A DNA stretch of 36,977 nucleotides from Nitrospinota bacterium. Lineage in GTDB: Bacteria > Nitrospinota > Nitrospinia > Nitrospinales > VA-1. The DNA lies in assembly GCA_027619975.1 (NCBI GenBank), contig JAQCGX010000034.1:1-36977 (forward strand), written 5' to 3'. The notes beneath the pieces were generated by a model that was not told the DNA's origin, made no database searches, and saw only the letters and a list, made by a program, of their open reading frames with translations. Below, one piece after another: positions 23,730-32,702 of the stretch (position 1 is the first letter of the stretch; each line of letters begins with the position of its first letter). The position numbers and the translations under genes are program-made.

Positions 23730-24536
23730 TTAGAGAGAGGGCTTTGGAAAAAGTTCCGATGTCTTGCCTGTCATCCAGTAAATAAACAGGCCGGTCCATT
23801 CGTGCAGACCTTTGGAAAATTGTATAAAATTGTGCAGACTGGCGAATTTCCAGTCAAACCTCAATTGCCCGGTTGTCTGGTAATCCACCGGGTAGGGAAT
23901 GACATTCCATCCGATTTTCCTGAATATTCCCACAGATCTGGGAATATGATAAGCGGATGTGATGAGAATCCAGTTACCTTCTGGTTTTTGCCCTATCAAC
24001 TCGAAGCTGTTGACGGCATTTTCATAAGTGTTCCGGGCTTTCGCATCAAACAGAACGCGCTCTCTACTCAAACCGAGCAACTCGAAAAGCATCCGGGCGG
24101 TGTCGCTGGTTTTATACTCCCGGGATGTCAGGGAACCCGATCCACCGGCAAAAATCAATCGCGCCTCCGGGTAACGACGGGCCAGCCCAACAAAGGTGAT
24201 CAGTCTTTCTCCTCCTTCATTGAGTGAAGGTTGACCCCGTGTCGCGGTAACACCGGCTTTCTCAGGTCCTCCCAGCACAATGATGCCCGCTATATTTTTG
24301 GGCAATTCTGAGGGCGGGGAAAATCGTTCTTCAAGAGGCCACAACAAAAAACTACTTATGGGAAGAAGGGTACCGACCATTAATATTAAAACGGCGATCG
24401 ATATCAACCAACGGCCCAAGATGTTTTTCCGGGTCCAGAGTAGGGTCGCCCCGAGAAACAAAAGAATCAGAAGAACTTTCTCCGGCGCCAGCAATTGCCA
24501 CAACAGTTTTGAAAGTATCCAGAAAGTTGTTTCCAT
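23730..24536 (-). CDS. YdcF/ElyC-like (DUF218) membrane protein
   Basis: Two N-terminal membrane helices (LLWQLLAPEKVLLILLFLGA; GRWLISIAVLILMVGTLLPI) precede a DUF218 domain: IAGIIVLGGPEKAG, ARLIFAGGSGSL, ARNTYENAVNSFELI and WILITSAYHIPRSVGIF. ElyC/SanA/YdcF relatives act in cell-envelope (peptidoglycan or enterobacterial common antigen) processes; the specific role here is unknown. The start is ATG at 24536 (METTFW); a TTG 39 nt upstream is less likely. Divergent from the vanZ-like gene 73 nt away. Confidence 0.82.
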   Translation of the reverse strand: METTFWILSKLLWQLLAPEKVLLILLFLGATLLWTRKNILGRWLISIAVLILMVGTLLPISSFLLWPLEERFSPPSELPKNIAGIIVLGGPEKAGVTATRGQPSLNEGGERLITFVGLARRYPEARLIFAGGSGSLTSREYKTSDTARMLFELLGLSRERVLFDAKARNTYENAVNSFELIGQKPEGNWILITSAYHIPRSVGIFRKIGWNVIPYPVDYQTTGQLRFDWKFASLHNFIQFSKGLHEWTGLFIYWMTGKTSELFPKPSL

Positions 24537-24609
24537 ACGGTGTTTTTTTCCGAAGTCTTCACGCCAACTTAACAACTGGGCAATGATAAATCAGCGTCAA
24601 TAATAAAAA

Positions 24610-24978
24610 ATGGTCTCGGTGAAATACTACAAATTGCGATTGATCCTTGGCGGCCTGTACATCGCGCTGATTATTATCATGTCACTGATTCCCGGTTCTT
24701 ACTCGCCCGCCGCCGGGTTCGACCCCTCCAGACACGATGTGCTTTCTCATTTTACAGCATATTTTATTATGATGATTTGGTATGCCCGGATTTACTCTGC
24801 AAAATATTATCCCCGTTTGGCGGTAATTTTTATTTTGCTGGGAATCGGCTTGGAGTGTATGCAAGGAATTCTGGGTACCCGTGAATTTCAAATCATAGAC
24901 ATGATGTTCAACTCTATCGGCGTGCTTTCGGCCTGGCTGTTTGCCAGGTTCCGCTTTGCTCCCACAATTTCCCAATGA
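24610..24978 (+). CDS. VanZ-like membrane protein
   Basis: A 122-aa protein with the VanZ-like layout: first helix ILGGLYIALIIIMSLIPG, then the conserved DVLSHFTAYFIMMIWYAR, a third helix VIFILLGIGLECMQGILG and a C-terminal IDMMFNSIGVLSAWLFARF. VanZ proteins confer low-level teicoplanin resistance in some hosts, but most family members have no known function. Inner membrane. It converges with serB, whose stop is 3 nt away. Confidence 0.85.
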   Translation: MVSVKYYKLRLILGGLYIALIIIMSLIPGSYSPAAGFDPSRHDVLSHFTAYFIMMIWYARIYSAKYYPRLAVIFILLGIGLECMQGILGTREFQIIDMMFNSIGVLSAWLFARFRFAPTISQ

Positions 24979-24981
24979 TTT

Positions 24982-26226
24982 TTAAGAAACCGGAAAACGC
25001 AGAGACTCTTTCCGTTTGACGAAAGAACGCAATTCCTGCAGATCATCCCCATTGTAGCCCAGGAAATAAAGGATCAACTCCAGGTTGGATCGATTGATAC
25101 TGGCATGGGCATGTTTTTGCACAATCGGTTTGGCGTTGAAGGCGATCCCCAATCCCGCACACGCCAGCATGTGAATATCGTTGGCACCATCTCCAACGGC
25201 CACCACCTGTTTAAGAGTAAACCCTTCCTTTTCCGCCAGGGAAATTAAAATACGTTCCTTGGCCAGAGCATCAATGACCTCCCCCTCCAGTTCGCCAGTG
25301 ACCTTGCCGTTTTCTATCTTCAACTGGTTGGCGAATCCATAATCAAGACCGTACTTCGCGCGGATCTTGTCGATAAAAAACTGAAATCCGCCGCTGACGA
25401 TGGCTATTTTGTATCCCAGATATTTCAAAATCGTCACCAGGTCCGTCGCTCCCGGCGTCAATGGGATGCGTTCGAACAACTCCTCAAGCTGTTTTTCGGA
25501 CAATCCTCGAAGGAGTTTCACGCGTTTCACCAGCGCTTCTTTAAAATCCATTTCTCCTGTCATGGCCAACTGCGTGATCTCAGCCATCTCGGCTCCCACT
25601 CCCGCCAGTTTCCCCATTTCATCGATGACTTCACACTGCAGAAACGTCATATCCGCATCAAAAACGATCAAACGCTTGTTGCGCCGGAACAAAGTATCGT
25701 CCTGCACCGCGAGATCGACCTGAAACTTCTCCTTGAATAGCACCAGGGCATCGAGAACATCGACGCCGGAATGCGTCTGTCGGGTACCTATCACAAACTC
25801 AATCACATGCTGATCGCTATGATCGAGTTGCTCGATGCGAAGAATATTGATGTCTCGGGACGCCAGGGTTTGAGTAAGCTCCAGCAAAACATCAGACCCA
25901 ATACTTGCCCCCAATAGCGTCACCACCGACCGGTGTTTATAAGGCTCGTCCGGGCACATCTCTTTTTTCCACGGATGGATGCTGATTTTAAGACCCGACC
26001 GCTCTTCAAATTCACCCAATGCCATTCTGAGCGGTTCGATGGCGTTGGCATCGTTACCGTCCAAAAATATGGAGAGATTCAATAAACCGTTAAAGACAAA
26101 TTGTTTGATGTCCAGCACGTTCCACTGACAACGAACAACGGATTGCAGAGCTTCCGCGAGAATTCCGGGGCGGTCTTCCATAGAAATATGGACATATAAC
26201 AGGCAGTTTTTTTCAGGAGAGTTCAT
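24982..26226 (-). CDS. serB: phosphoserine phosphatase with N-terminal ACT domains
   Basis: SerB hydrolyses O-phosphoserine, the last step of serine synthesis. The first ~185 residues are two ACT-like regulatory modules (MEDRPGILAEALQSVV; VTLLGASIGSDVLLELTQTL), often involved in serine feedback. The HAD core has LIVFDADMTFLQCEVIDEM (DxDxT nucleophile motif), IAIVSGGFQFFIDKI and VAVGDGANDIHMLACAGLGI. 414 aa. ATG 26226 with AAGGA 7 nt upstream lying inside the end of the LRR gene; the genes are 3 nt apart, so translation is coupled. Confidence 0.95.
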   Translation of the reverse strand: MNSPEKNCLLYVHISMEDRPGILAEALQSVVRCQWNVLDIKQFVFNGLLNLSIFLDGNDANAIEPLRMALGEFEERSGLKISIHPWKKEMCPDEPYKHRSVVTLLGASIGSDVLLELTQTLASRDINILRIEQLDHSDQHVIEFVIGTRQTHSGVDVLDALVLFKEKFQVDLAVQDDTLFRRNKRLIVFDADMTFLQCEVIDEMGKLAGVGAEMAEITQLAMTGEMDFKEALVKRVKLLRGLSEKQLEELFERIPLTPGATDLVTILKYLGYKIAIVSGGFQFFIDKIRAKYGLDYGFANQLKIENGKVTGELEGEVIDALAKERILISLAEKEGFTLKQVVAVGDGANDIHMLACAGLGIAFNAKPIVQKHAHASINRSNLELILYFLGYNGDDLQELRSFVKRKESLRFPVS

Positions 26227-26229
26227 TAT

Positions 26230-26685
26230 TTATCCTTGCGGTCGATACCGCCACCCTTCTCTTTTTTTGCACGTCCAGCCATCGTGAACCTGGAAGGTGG
26301 CAAGATTTTCCAGAGTTTCGGAATCAAACAACGCGACAATTCCCTCTCCCTGAATCGGATTATCTTTAAGATGCAGGCGCTTCAATTTACCGAGAACTTT
26401 TGATTTCGCCAGGCATTTCAACCCTGCATCCCCGACCCCGTTTTTGTTGAGGTTCAAATATTGAACGTTGGTCAGATACTGGCATTCGGCCAAGTCTTTA
26501 ACACCCTCGTCGCCAAGATCATTGTCGTCGAGATCCAGCCAGTTGACCTCTTCCATTTTAGGGGAATTCCACAGCAACCGCGCTTCTTCCGGGTTGAGAT
26601 TAACGCCGCTCAGCATCAGCTGGTTTCCCCGCTTGCGTCCCGCAAAAATCGTTTCAACATCTTCATACTTGACCGTTTTACTCAT
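26230..26685 (-). CDS. small leucine-rich-repeat protein (ribonuclease-inhibitor-type)
   Basis: About 151 aa with four LRR units such as VNWLDLDDNDLGDEGVKDL, VQYLNLNKNGVGDAGLKCL and LKRLHLKDNPIQGEGIVAL, of the alpha/beta ribonuclease-inhibitor class. LRRs bind protein partners; no enzyme motif is visible. No signal peptide, so cytoplasmic. GGAAGG-type ribosome binding sites lie just before ATG 26685. It sits between rarA (31 nt upstream) and serB (3 nt downstream). A longer frame to 26880 runs into rarA and is not used. Confidence 0.8.
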   Translation of the reverse strand: MSKTVKYEDVETIFAGRKRGNQLMLSGVNLNPEEARLLWNSPKMEEVNWLDLDDNDLGDEGVKDLAECQYLTNVQYLNLNKNGVGDAGLKCLAKSKVLGKLKRLHLKDNPIQGEGIVALFDSETLENLATFQVHDGWTCKKREGWRYRPQG

Positions 26686-26716
26686 TGCTTCCTTCCTTCC
26701 TTCATCAATTTCACAA

Positions 26717-28027
26717 TCATTTTTTCGCATCATCCGTATTAAATCCCGTTTTATTTTTCTTCTCCGGGCCGACGTATTTTCTGCCGCGCAACTCCTCCGG
26801 CAGATATTCCTGCTCCACATGATGCCCCGGATAGTCGTGCGGATATTTATACTCCACTCCGTAGCCGTACTTTTTGGCATCGCTATAATGCGAATCTTTC
26901 AAATGGTCGGGCACGGGATACGATTTTCCCTGCCCCTGAATATCTCCCAAAGCCCGATCGATTGCAACAATCGCAGTATTATCTTTACGTGCCAGAGCCA
27001 CATAAATGGCCGCCTGCGCCAGTGCAATACGCGCTTCCGGCATTCCCAGCCGGTCCACGGCTTCAGCCGCCGCGTTGGCGATCACCAGGGCTTGCGGGTC
27101 AGCGAGTCCCACATCCTCTGCTGCTGTGACCATCAAACGGCGGACGATGAATTTAGGGTCTTCCCCACCGGCGATCATTTTGGCCAGCCAGTATATAGCC
27201 GCATCGGCGTCTGACCCTCTCAGGCTTTTCTGGAAAGCCGAGGCATGATCGTAATGTTCCGTGCCTCCCTTGTCATAAAGGGTCGCCGCTTCCTGAATAA
27301 TACCTTCAATCACTTCCCGGCTGACCGGAGCCGTCTCCCCTTCACCCTGGGCGTAATCCATGGCCGCTTCCAGAACATTCAGCGCGCGTCTCGCATCGCC
27401 ATTGGCATGAGAGATGATGAAATCCAGCGCATCCTCTTCCAAATGAGTCGTTTCGTTGCCCAGTCCTTTTTCTTTATCCTGCAACGCCTTCTGCAAAATA
27501 GCGCGGATATCTCCCTCACTCAGGTATTTCAGCCGAAAAATCTGGCAACGGGAGCGCAGGGACGGGATCACTTCCAGAGAAGGATTTTCCGTCGTCGAGC
27601 CGATGAGCCGGACGGTGCCGTCTTCCACATAGGGAAGCACCGCATCCTGCTGGGCTTTGTTGAAGCGATGAATTTCATCGATAAATAAAATGGTCGGGCG
27701 GCGCGACGCTCGCAACATTTTTTGCGCAGTCGCAATCACTTTGCGTATATCGGCCACTCCGGCATTGACGGCGCTGATCTCGTGAAATTCACTTTTTGTG
27801 GAACGAGCTGTCAATCTTGCGATGGTGGTCTTTCCCGAACCGGGAGGCCCCCATAGGATAAACGAAAAACTGGCATTTTTTTCGATCAATCGCCGAAGTG
27901 GACGACCCTCGCCCACAAGGTGTTCCTGACCGAGAAATCCCTCCCATCCACTGGGCCGCATGCGGTTGGCAAGCGGCGACCCGGAGGCGTTCTCTGTATC
28001 TTCATATTCGGGAAATAATTCCATCAT
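26717..28027 (-). CDS. rarA: replication-associated recombination protein A (AAA+ ATPase)
   Basis: RarA (MgsA) acts at stalled replication forks in DNA repair. Walker A is ILWGPPGSGKTTIAR, Walker B is ILFIDEIHRFNKAQQDAVLP, sensor 1 is RLIGSTTENPS, followed by SLRSRCQIFRL. The C-terminal MgsA region contains GDARRALNVLEAAMDYA, MIAGGEDPKFIVRRLMVTAAED and VPDHLKDSHY. About 436 aa is typical. Start taken as ATG 28027 (a TTG at 28030 and ATG at 28024 are adjacent). It follows the ABC-2 permease gene by a short gap on the same strand. Confidence 0.95.
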   Translation of the reverse strand: MMELFPEYEDTENASGSPLANRMRPSGWEGFLGQEHLVGEGRPLRRLIEKNASFSFILWGPPGSGKTTIARLTARSTKSEFHEISAVNAGVADIRKVIATAQKMLRASRRPTILFIDEIHRFNKAQQDAVLPYVEDGTVRLIGSTTENPSLEVIPSLRSRCQIFRLKYLSEGDIRAILQKALQDKEKGLGNETTHLEEDALDFIISHANGDARRALNVLEAAMDYAQGEGETAPVSREVIEGIIQEAATLYDKGGTEHYDHASAFQKSLRGSDADAAIYWLAKMIAGGEDPKFIVRRLMVTAAEDVGLADPQALVIANAAAEAVDRLGMPEARIALAQAAIYVALARKDNTAIVAIDRALGDIQGQGKSYPVPDHLKDSHYSDAKKYGYGVEYKYPHDYPGHHVEQEYLPEELRGRKYVGPEKKNKTGFNTDDAKK

Positions 28028-28039
28028 CAATATAGAAAC

Positions 28040-29725
28040 TTAAATATCCATTTTTTTAAGGGCGCTGATTCCACGTTGAATGGGCAGGTAGGCGACTGTC
28101 AGGGAGATAATGATAATGAGCGCGTAACAAATGGGCACTTCGATTCCGCCCAGGAATTTGAGCAAAAACTTTTCGTTAAAGTGGACATACATGGGCCGCC
28201 CCACCAGCATAATGACCAGGCCAATAAAACCCAAACTGAGCGTCATGAAAAGTATGCCCCCGGTTCCCGCCGGTATTTCAGAAATATTATCATGATTGAA
28301 AGAGGGGTACATCGCCCCCAGGCCAATTCCCAAACCCACCAGTCCCAGGGTGATCAAAAATACCCCGATGATGGAAATATTCATAACATAGGCATCCACT
28401 TGAAGCAAATAGTTCGAAACGACCACCAAAAATTCCGCGATCAATAACAGGGGCGGAAAAAACATCCAGAACTTGCTCCACAGAAATTTTTTCATTTCCA
28501 CCGGCGCGGTATAAATCGCCCAGATGTTTCTGCCTTCGAGACTGATGGCTGAATACGCGAACCGCGAAATCAAAGCCGACAACACAAACCCGATCAGACC
28601 GATGTTTAAAACCGATATCACATTTTTCAATACAAAATTTTCCAGCGGCAGGTTCATGATGTTGAATATGTAAACGAACACCAACGCGCACAGAATGAAG
28701 ATCTGCGACCACTGCTCCGGGTCTCTCATGAATATCTTTATATCCTTTGCCAAAAGGGTCCGTTGTATCGGAGAAACAGGCAATAGTTTCCAAATCGAGA
28801 ACCGGGATTCTGTTTCCTCCTTGGTGAAGGCGGCGGGCGCGTTGCTGGCTTCTTTAACCAGACACCAGCCGTCAAAATATATTTTTCGTCCCGTGATCCA
28901 AAGAACCGCCATCCCCGTCAACGCCGCAGAATAAAGATACAACGATTGCGTCAACGCGATTTTGACATTGCCATCGACCCAGCTCGTCAGGCCAAAGGAT
29001 ATCCAACTGGTGGGGAGAAATTTAAAGTCGGGAACTTTCAGGCTCTCTACGAATAGTATTATGCGTTCATCGGAGACTTCCTGACCAAAAAATTTTTCCG
29101 GCGAAAGAAACCGCAAATACACCACCACCCCGACCAGAAAAATCATACCGAGGAAAGACAATACCTGATGCGCCTTCTTGGTGGGAAAATACCGCATCAG
29201 GGCCATGATCACCAGAACGCCAAGCAGACAGGAAATAATGATAAAGGGAACAATGTTGAACAGCAGATAGGCATAATAGCCCCAGGGAACTTCAAAGTAA
29301 TAGCCGTACGCCGAAAAAATGGGCAACGTGAACAGCAAAACCATCCACGAACTGTGCATCACGCTTTGCTGAAAGCGGGAAAAAATAAAGGCTCCCATCG
29401 TGACAGGGGTGGAATGCATGAAGTCCAGATCACGGGAAAGATAAAACACCGACAGCGACACGATCAGGCTGGAGAACCACACCATGACGAACAGAGTCAG
29501 GAAGATGACATTCATCATCTGCACTATCATAACCTCACCCACCTCCATTGGAAGCCCGTCCAGATAACGGATGATGCGCAGGAAAAATATGAAATCGCCG
29601 ATGACAAACAACGTTCCCATGATCCCAATCGCCGCCAGGCGCGTTTTATTATCGCGCCCAGGGCGAAACAGGATATTTTTCAGGGCCGCTAGGCGATAGC
29701 GGAGCAATAGTAAAAATTGGTTCAT
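28040..29725 (-). CDS. large ABC-2-type membrane protein (putative ABC exporter permease)
   Basis: About 561 aa with 10-12 predicted membrane helices (for example IGIMGTLFVIGDFIFFL, ILCALVFVYIFNIM, IIGVFLITLGLVGLGIG), and a polar SPIQRTLLAKDIKIFMRD stretch before the second half. The layout matches a putative ABC-exporter permease of the ABC-2 class. No ATPase gene is next to it, so its partner must lie elsewhere. Start is ATG 29725 (MNQFLLLLRYR); an upstream frame to 29803 lacks a signal. rarA starts 12 nt after its stop. 29726-29989 holds no gene. Confidence 0.7.
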   Translation of the reverse strand: MNQFLLLLRYRLAALKNILFRPGRDNKTRLAAIGIMGTLFVIGDFIFFLRIIRYLDGLPMEVGEVMIVQMMNVIFLTLFVMVWFSSLIVSLSVFYLSRDLDFMHSTPVTMGAFIFSRFQQSVMHSSWMVLLFTLPIFSAYGYYFEVPWGYYAYLLFNIVPFIIISCLLGVLVIMALMRYFPTKKAHQVLSFLGMIFLVGVVVYLRFLSPEKFFGQEVSDERIILFVESLKVPDFKFLPTSWISFGLTSWVDGNVKIALTQSLYLYSAALTGMAVLWITGRKIYFDGWCLVKEASNAPAAFTKEETESRFSIWKLLPVSPIQRTLLAKDIKIFMRDPEQWSQIFILCALVFVYIFNIMNLPLENFVLKNVISVLNIGLIGFVLSALISRFAYSAISLEGRNIWAIYTAPVEMKKFLWSKFWMFFPPLLLIAEFLVVVSNYLLQVDAYVMNISIIGVFLITLGLVGLGIGLGAMYPSFNHDNISEIPAGTGGILFMTLSLGFIGLVIMLVGRPMYVHFNEKFLLKFLGGIEVPICYALIIIISLTVAYLPIQRGISALKKMDI

Positions 29726-29989
29726 TATAAAGGCCCATAAAATGCTGTTTTTTGTATAGGAAATATGATCTAGGATCGCACAGTCTATATGGCTATACAA
29801 CAATAAAACAATAGGTTAAGTAGGCTATAGATTTGGTGCGAGGGAGGCTATTGTAAAAGTGTTGAAAATCCGCGAATCATTGAATATCCCCATAAGAAGT
29901 CCATGCGGACATTTAATTTTTTGGGAAGCTCTTGGGATATGGTAAAGTTGTATTTCATAACGACTGCGATTAATTAGGTACTTCAAAAA

Positions 29990-30514
29990 ATGAACTCGAC
30001 TCCTTCATCAACAAAATGCCTAATTTTATTTTTTAATATTTTTATTTTTTCAGGATGTGCTGGCCCGAACCCCAATATAGGGGAAAGAACGGCGGACAGG
30101 GCTTACTTAAGGCATGACTTTAACAAACAAGCTGTGAAATGGTATAAAAGGGTCGCTGTTCAAAAGGCGGAGGGAGATTGGGCAGAAGGTCAATCAATCG
30201 GAGCGTTTGGAAAAAGTGGCTATTACAATCAAAATAGTGATGCACGCATAGCACAAGCTTGGTTGGCTGATAGCTACTTGAATGGCCCTGAGGGAGTGCC
30301 CAAAGATTTATTAGAAGCCTATTTTAATATTAGGACGGTAATGGAAGAGACGAAGGGAAACCACATATTTTTCTGTTGCGAATTTGCTGGGGGTAGGTGG
30401 ATCACAGCTGAATATATTGAGGGAATTTACAACCAAGTCATAGAAGAAATGTCACCTGAACAATTGGAAGAAGCAAAACGCTTGTATCCGAATTGGAAAC
30501 CCACAGCAGATTAA
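29990..30514 (+). CDS. Sel1-like lipoprotein
   Basis: The N-terminus is a lipoprotein signal with lipobox IFSGC (hydrophobic LILFFNIFIFSGC), so the protein is attached to a membrane in the periplasm. One Sel1-like unit is seen (ARIAQAWLADSYLNGPEGV ... DLLEAYFNIRTVME), then a C-terminal MSPEQLEEAKRLYPNWKP tail typical of Sel1 proteins. The middle has two adjacent Cys (IFFCCEF). 174 aa. The same tail type appears in the fragment at 1-245, but the two proteins are not close copies. Function unknown. Confidence 0.75.
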   Translation: MNSTPSSTKCLILFFNIFIFSGCAGPNPNIGERTADRAYLRHDFNKQAVKWYKRVAVQKAEGDWAEGQSIGAFGKSGYYNQNSDARIAQAWLADSYLNGPEGVPKDLLEAYFNIRTVMEETKGNHIFFCCEFAGGRWITAEYIEGIYNQVIEEMSPEQLEEAKRLYPNWKPTAD

Positions 30515-30627
30515 ACTTATACTCCTCCCTAATTTATTTTAGATAAATTCGAATCCAACCCCGTTTTCCCTATACAATACAATCGTCAGAAGAATGAAAT
30601 TTCAAGCAATCCATTAAGGTCCACATT

Positions 30628-31257
30628 ATGAAACTGCCCGGTTCCAAGGGGGAGCATCGACTGCAAAAGGAACTCGCCACCGGCAAGAAGGCGCTGGCTT
30701 TTTACAACAAGCAGATGCTGGATCATCTCAATCCAACGATGAGTGAATTCCTCGCCAGTCAAGAAATCGTTTTCATCGCCACCGCCGACGCCAAGGGCGA
30801 ATGCGACAGTTCGTTCCGCACAGGGCCACCCGGTTGGGTGCGCGTCATCAATGAAAAAACCCTGGCCTACCCGGAATACCGGGGCAACGGCGTATTCGCC
30901 AGTATGGGTAATATCCTAGAGAACCCGCACATCGGCATGATCTTCATCGATTTTTACGACAGCACCGTCGGCCTGCATGTGAACGGCAAGGCCCGGATTT
31001 TTAAAGACCAGAAACTTTTAAAAAGTGAACTCTTCGGGGACGCTCTGACAAAAGGCGTCCCTAAAAAAAGTGGCCTGAAAGCCGAATGCTGGGTGATCGT
31101 TGAAATCGAAGAGGCGTATATTCATTGCTCCAAGCACATCCCTCTCCTTAAAAAAATGGATAAGGAGATCCACTGGGGAACGGAGAAGATCCTGCATAAA
31201 GGCGGCGATAAGTTCAAAGCCAAAAACTCCCCCCGGCCCTGGGTCAAGAAGAAGTAA
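30628..31257 (+). CDS. pyridoxamine 5'-phosphate oxidase-family (FMN-binding split barrel) protein
   Basis: The core reads FLASQEIVFIATADAKGECDS, where a split-barrel strand pair starts, then GPPGWVRVINEKTLAYPEYRG and NPHIGMIFIDF, characteristic of PNPOx-like FMN proteins. Such proteins bind FMN, F420 or heme; the ligand cannot be decided. The N-terminal ~30 residues are helical (LQKELATGKKALAFYNKQ). 209 aa, cytoplasmic. AAGG lies upstream of ATG 30628. Its 3' flank is the hairpin repeat region. Confidence 0.82.
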   Translation: MKLPGSKGEHRLQKELATGKKALAFYNKQMLDHLNPTMSEFLASQEIVFIATADAKGECDSSFRTGPPGWVRVINEKTLAYPEYRGNGVFASMGNILENPHIGMIFIDFYDSTVGLHVNGKARIFKDQKLLKSELFGDALTKGVPKKSGLKAECWVIVEIEEAYIHCSKHIPLLKKMDKEIHWGTEKILHKGGDKFKAKNSPRPWVKKK

Positions 31258-31267
31258 GGTAAAATCC

Positions 31268-31490
31268 CCCCGGCCCCTGTGGTATCCCTTTCTTAGCCTT
31301 CATGCCCCGCAGGGGTACTTTACGAAAGGGGGAGCCGCTGCCCCCCCCAGCCCTTGTGGTATTCCCTCCGTTGCCTTCATGCCCGGAACGGGTATGTGAT
31401 ATTTTACCGTTGCCTTCATGCCCGGAACGGGTATGTGATATTTTACCGTTGCCTTCATGCCCGGAACGGGTACTTCACAGAAGGGGGAGA
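31268..31490. repeat. intergenic hairpin repeat region with 39-bp tandem units
   Basis: Two larger blocks share a CCC(C/T)TGTGGTAT(T)CCC start and a GTACTT-GAA-GGGGGAG end. Inside the second block a 39-bp unit (beginning CCGTTGCCTTCATGCCCGG) repeats in tandem at 31368-31406 and 31407-31445, with a partial third at 31446-31472. Each unit holds a small hairpin, CCCG-GAA-CGGG. In the first block the equivalent hairpin is CCCC-GCA-GGGG (31305-31315), nested in an outer CCCTTTC/GAAAGGG stem (31286-31330). The region separates two convergent genes and may act as a bidirectional terminator. It has too few copies and no spacers, so it is not CRISPR. Confidence 0.7.
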
Positions 31491-31496
31491 AGTAAA

Positions 31497-32468
31497 TTAC
31501 TCCGGGTTTTCAACCCAGTTGACCACCACATAATCCATCCAGCGATGGTCTCCGAACGGAGTCTCTTTGCTGGTGAGGTAGCCCATGTGACCGCCCTTCT
31601 CGGGGAAAATCGTGTTGATCGGCAGGTTCATTTTGATGTTGTCAAATACGCTCGGCGGAACAAAGGGGTCGTCTTTGGCGCACAGGATGACTGTTGGTAT
31701 GTCGATGGAATCGATGAACTGGGTGGCACTGCATTTGGCGTAATAATCCTCCACATCGGCAAACCCGGCGGCGGGAGCGGTGTACACTTCATCAAAGTCC
31801 CAGATGGTCTTGAATTGTTTCTGCGGCTGAAAGGCGTCAGGATGACATTCGGCCAGCGCTTCGCATTGACGGTGAATCATGTGCATATAATAATTATTAA
31901 AAATACCGCCGCCGTTTTTCTTAGACAGTATTTTGCTGGCAACTTTCAGGTTGACAGGCGGGTTGACGGCAAAAGCGCCGTGGATATTTGTGGGAAGGGT
32001 TCTCCCCTCCCCCAGATATTTCAGCAACACGTTGCCGCTCAGGGAAAATCCCACAATGAGAAGCGAACGCTTGGGATACAGCTTGACGATGTGTTTCACC
32101 ATGTGATCCAGATCGTCACTGGAACCGCCGTTCCACAGGGAGTCGCTCAAGCCCATTCCGGGGCCACTGCCCCTGTGGTTCATCATGAACACGCCCGACC
32201 CCTTGGACCAGAGCTTGGCGGCGATGCGCCGCATATATCCCGACTCGGAACATCCTCCCATGCCATGCGCCAAAAGGACGATGGAACCGCGCGGATTGGT
32301 GGCTTCCAGTTCCAGGGCGATGATCGACGATTTCGGACCGACCTGAATTTTATGGGTTTTTCGTTGCGGAAGTACAGGCTCTCCAGGGAATTTCGTCGCC
32401 AAAATGGTTTGCACCACACCGCCCCGGAACAGCCAGTGGACTTTGAATGGAACAAATGAATCAATCAT
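31497..32468 (-). CDS. alpha/beta hydrolase, YheT-like
   Basis: The YheT/ABHD1-like layout is present: FRGGVVQTILATKF at the start, IVLLAHGMGGCSESGYMRR (oxyanion region), MMNHRGSGPGMGLS, VGFSLSGNVLLKYLGE (nucleophile elbow GFSLSG), KDDPFVPPSVF (acid) and EKGGHMGYL (His). Members are serine esterases of unknown physiological substrate. 323 aa, cytoplasmic or membrane-associated. A long plus-strand frame through this gene is its antisense shadow. The 32469-32702 gap has no gene. Confidence 0.88.
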   Translation of the reverse strand: MIDSFVPFKVHWLFRGGVVQTILATKFPGEPVLPQRKTHKIQVGPKSSIIALELEATNPRGSIVLLAHGMGGCSESGYMRRIAAKLWSKGSGVFMMNHRGSGPGMGLSDSLWNGGSSDDLDHMVKHIVKLYPKRSLLIVGFSLSGNVLLKYLGEGRTLPTNIHGAFAVNPPVNLKVASKILSKKNGGGIFNNYYMHMIHRQCEALAECHPDAFQPQKQFKTIWDFDEVYTAPAAGFADVEDYYAKCSATQFIDSIDIPTVILCAKDDPFVPPSVFDNIKMNLPINTIFPEKGGHMGYLTSKETPFGDHRWMDYVVVNWVENPE

Positions 32469-32702
32469 TTTAGTGAAGGAACCCTCCGACGGCCTTAAAC
32501 ATTATAAGGAAAGGGAATTTTTTGCTATCATCGGTATCTTATCAAAAATACAATTAAAAATATTTCATAAACTTCCTATCCCCGAACTTTATGACAGAAT
32601 AGGTCTTTGTAAGCAAAAAATAACTTTTGAGCAGGTTGACAGTCTATAAACGAGATTGTTAAATTGTTCATTACATTACCCAACTTTTATTTAAGTAGAT
32701 AT

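Noticed and set aside
26468-27214. Plus-strand frame of 248 codons
   Set aside because: Antisense to the LRR gene and rarA, both with clear motifs.
31368-31472. Tandem 39-bp repeat considered as a CRISPR array
   Set aside because: Units are head-to-tail without distinct spacers, fewer than three copies, and no cas genes are present.
31302-32459. Long plus-strand frame (385 codons)
   Set aside because: It reads antisense through the well-supported YheT-like hydrolase and begins inside the hairpin repeats; composition is not protein-like.
32404-32649. Plus-strand 81-codon frame before the TPR gene
   Set aside because: Starts in antisense of the hydrolase and shows no coding features; the gap is better read as noncoding.
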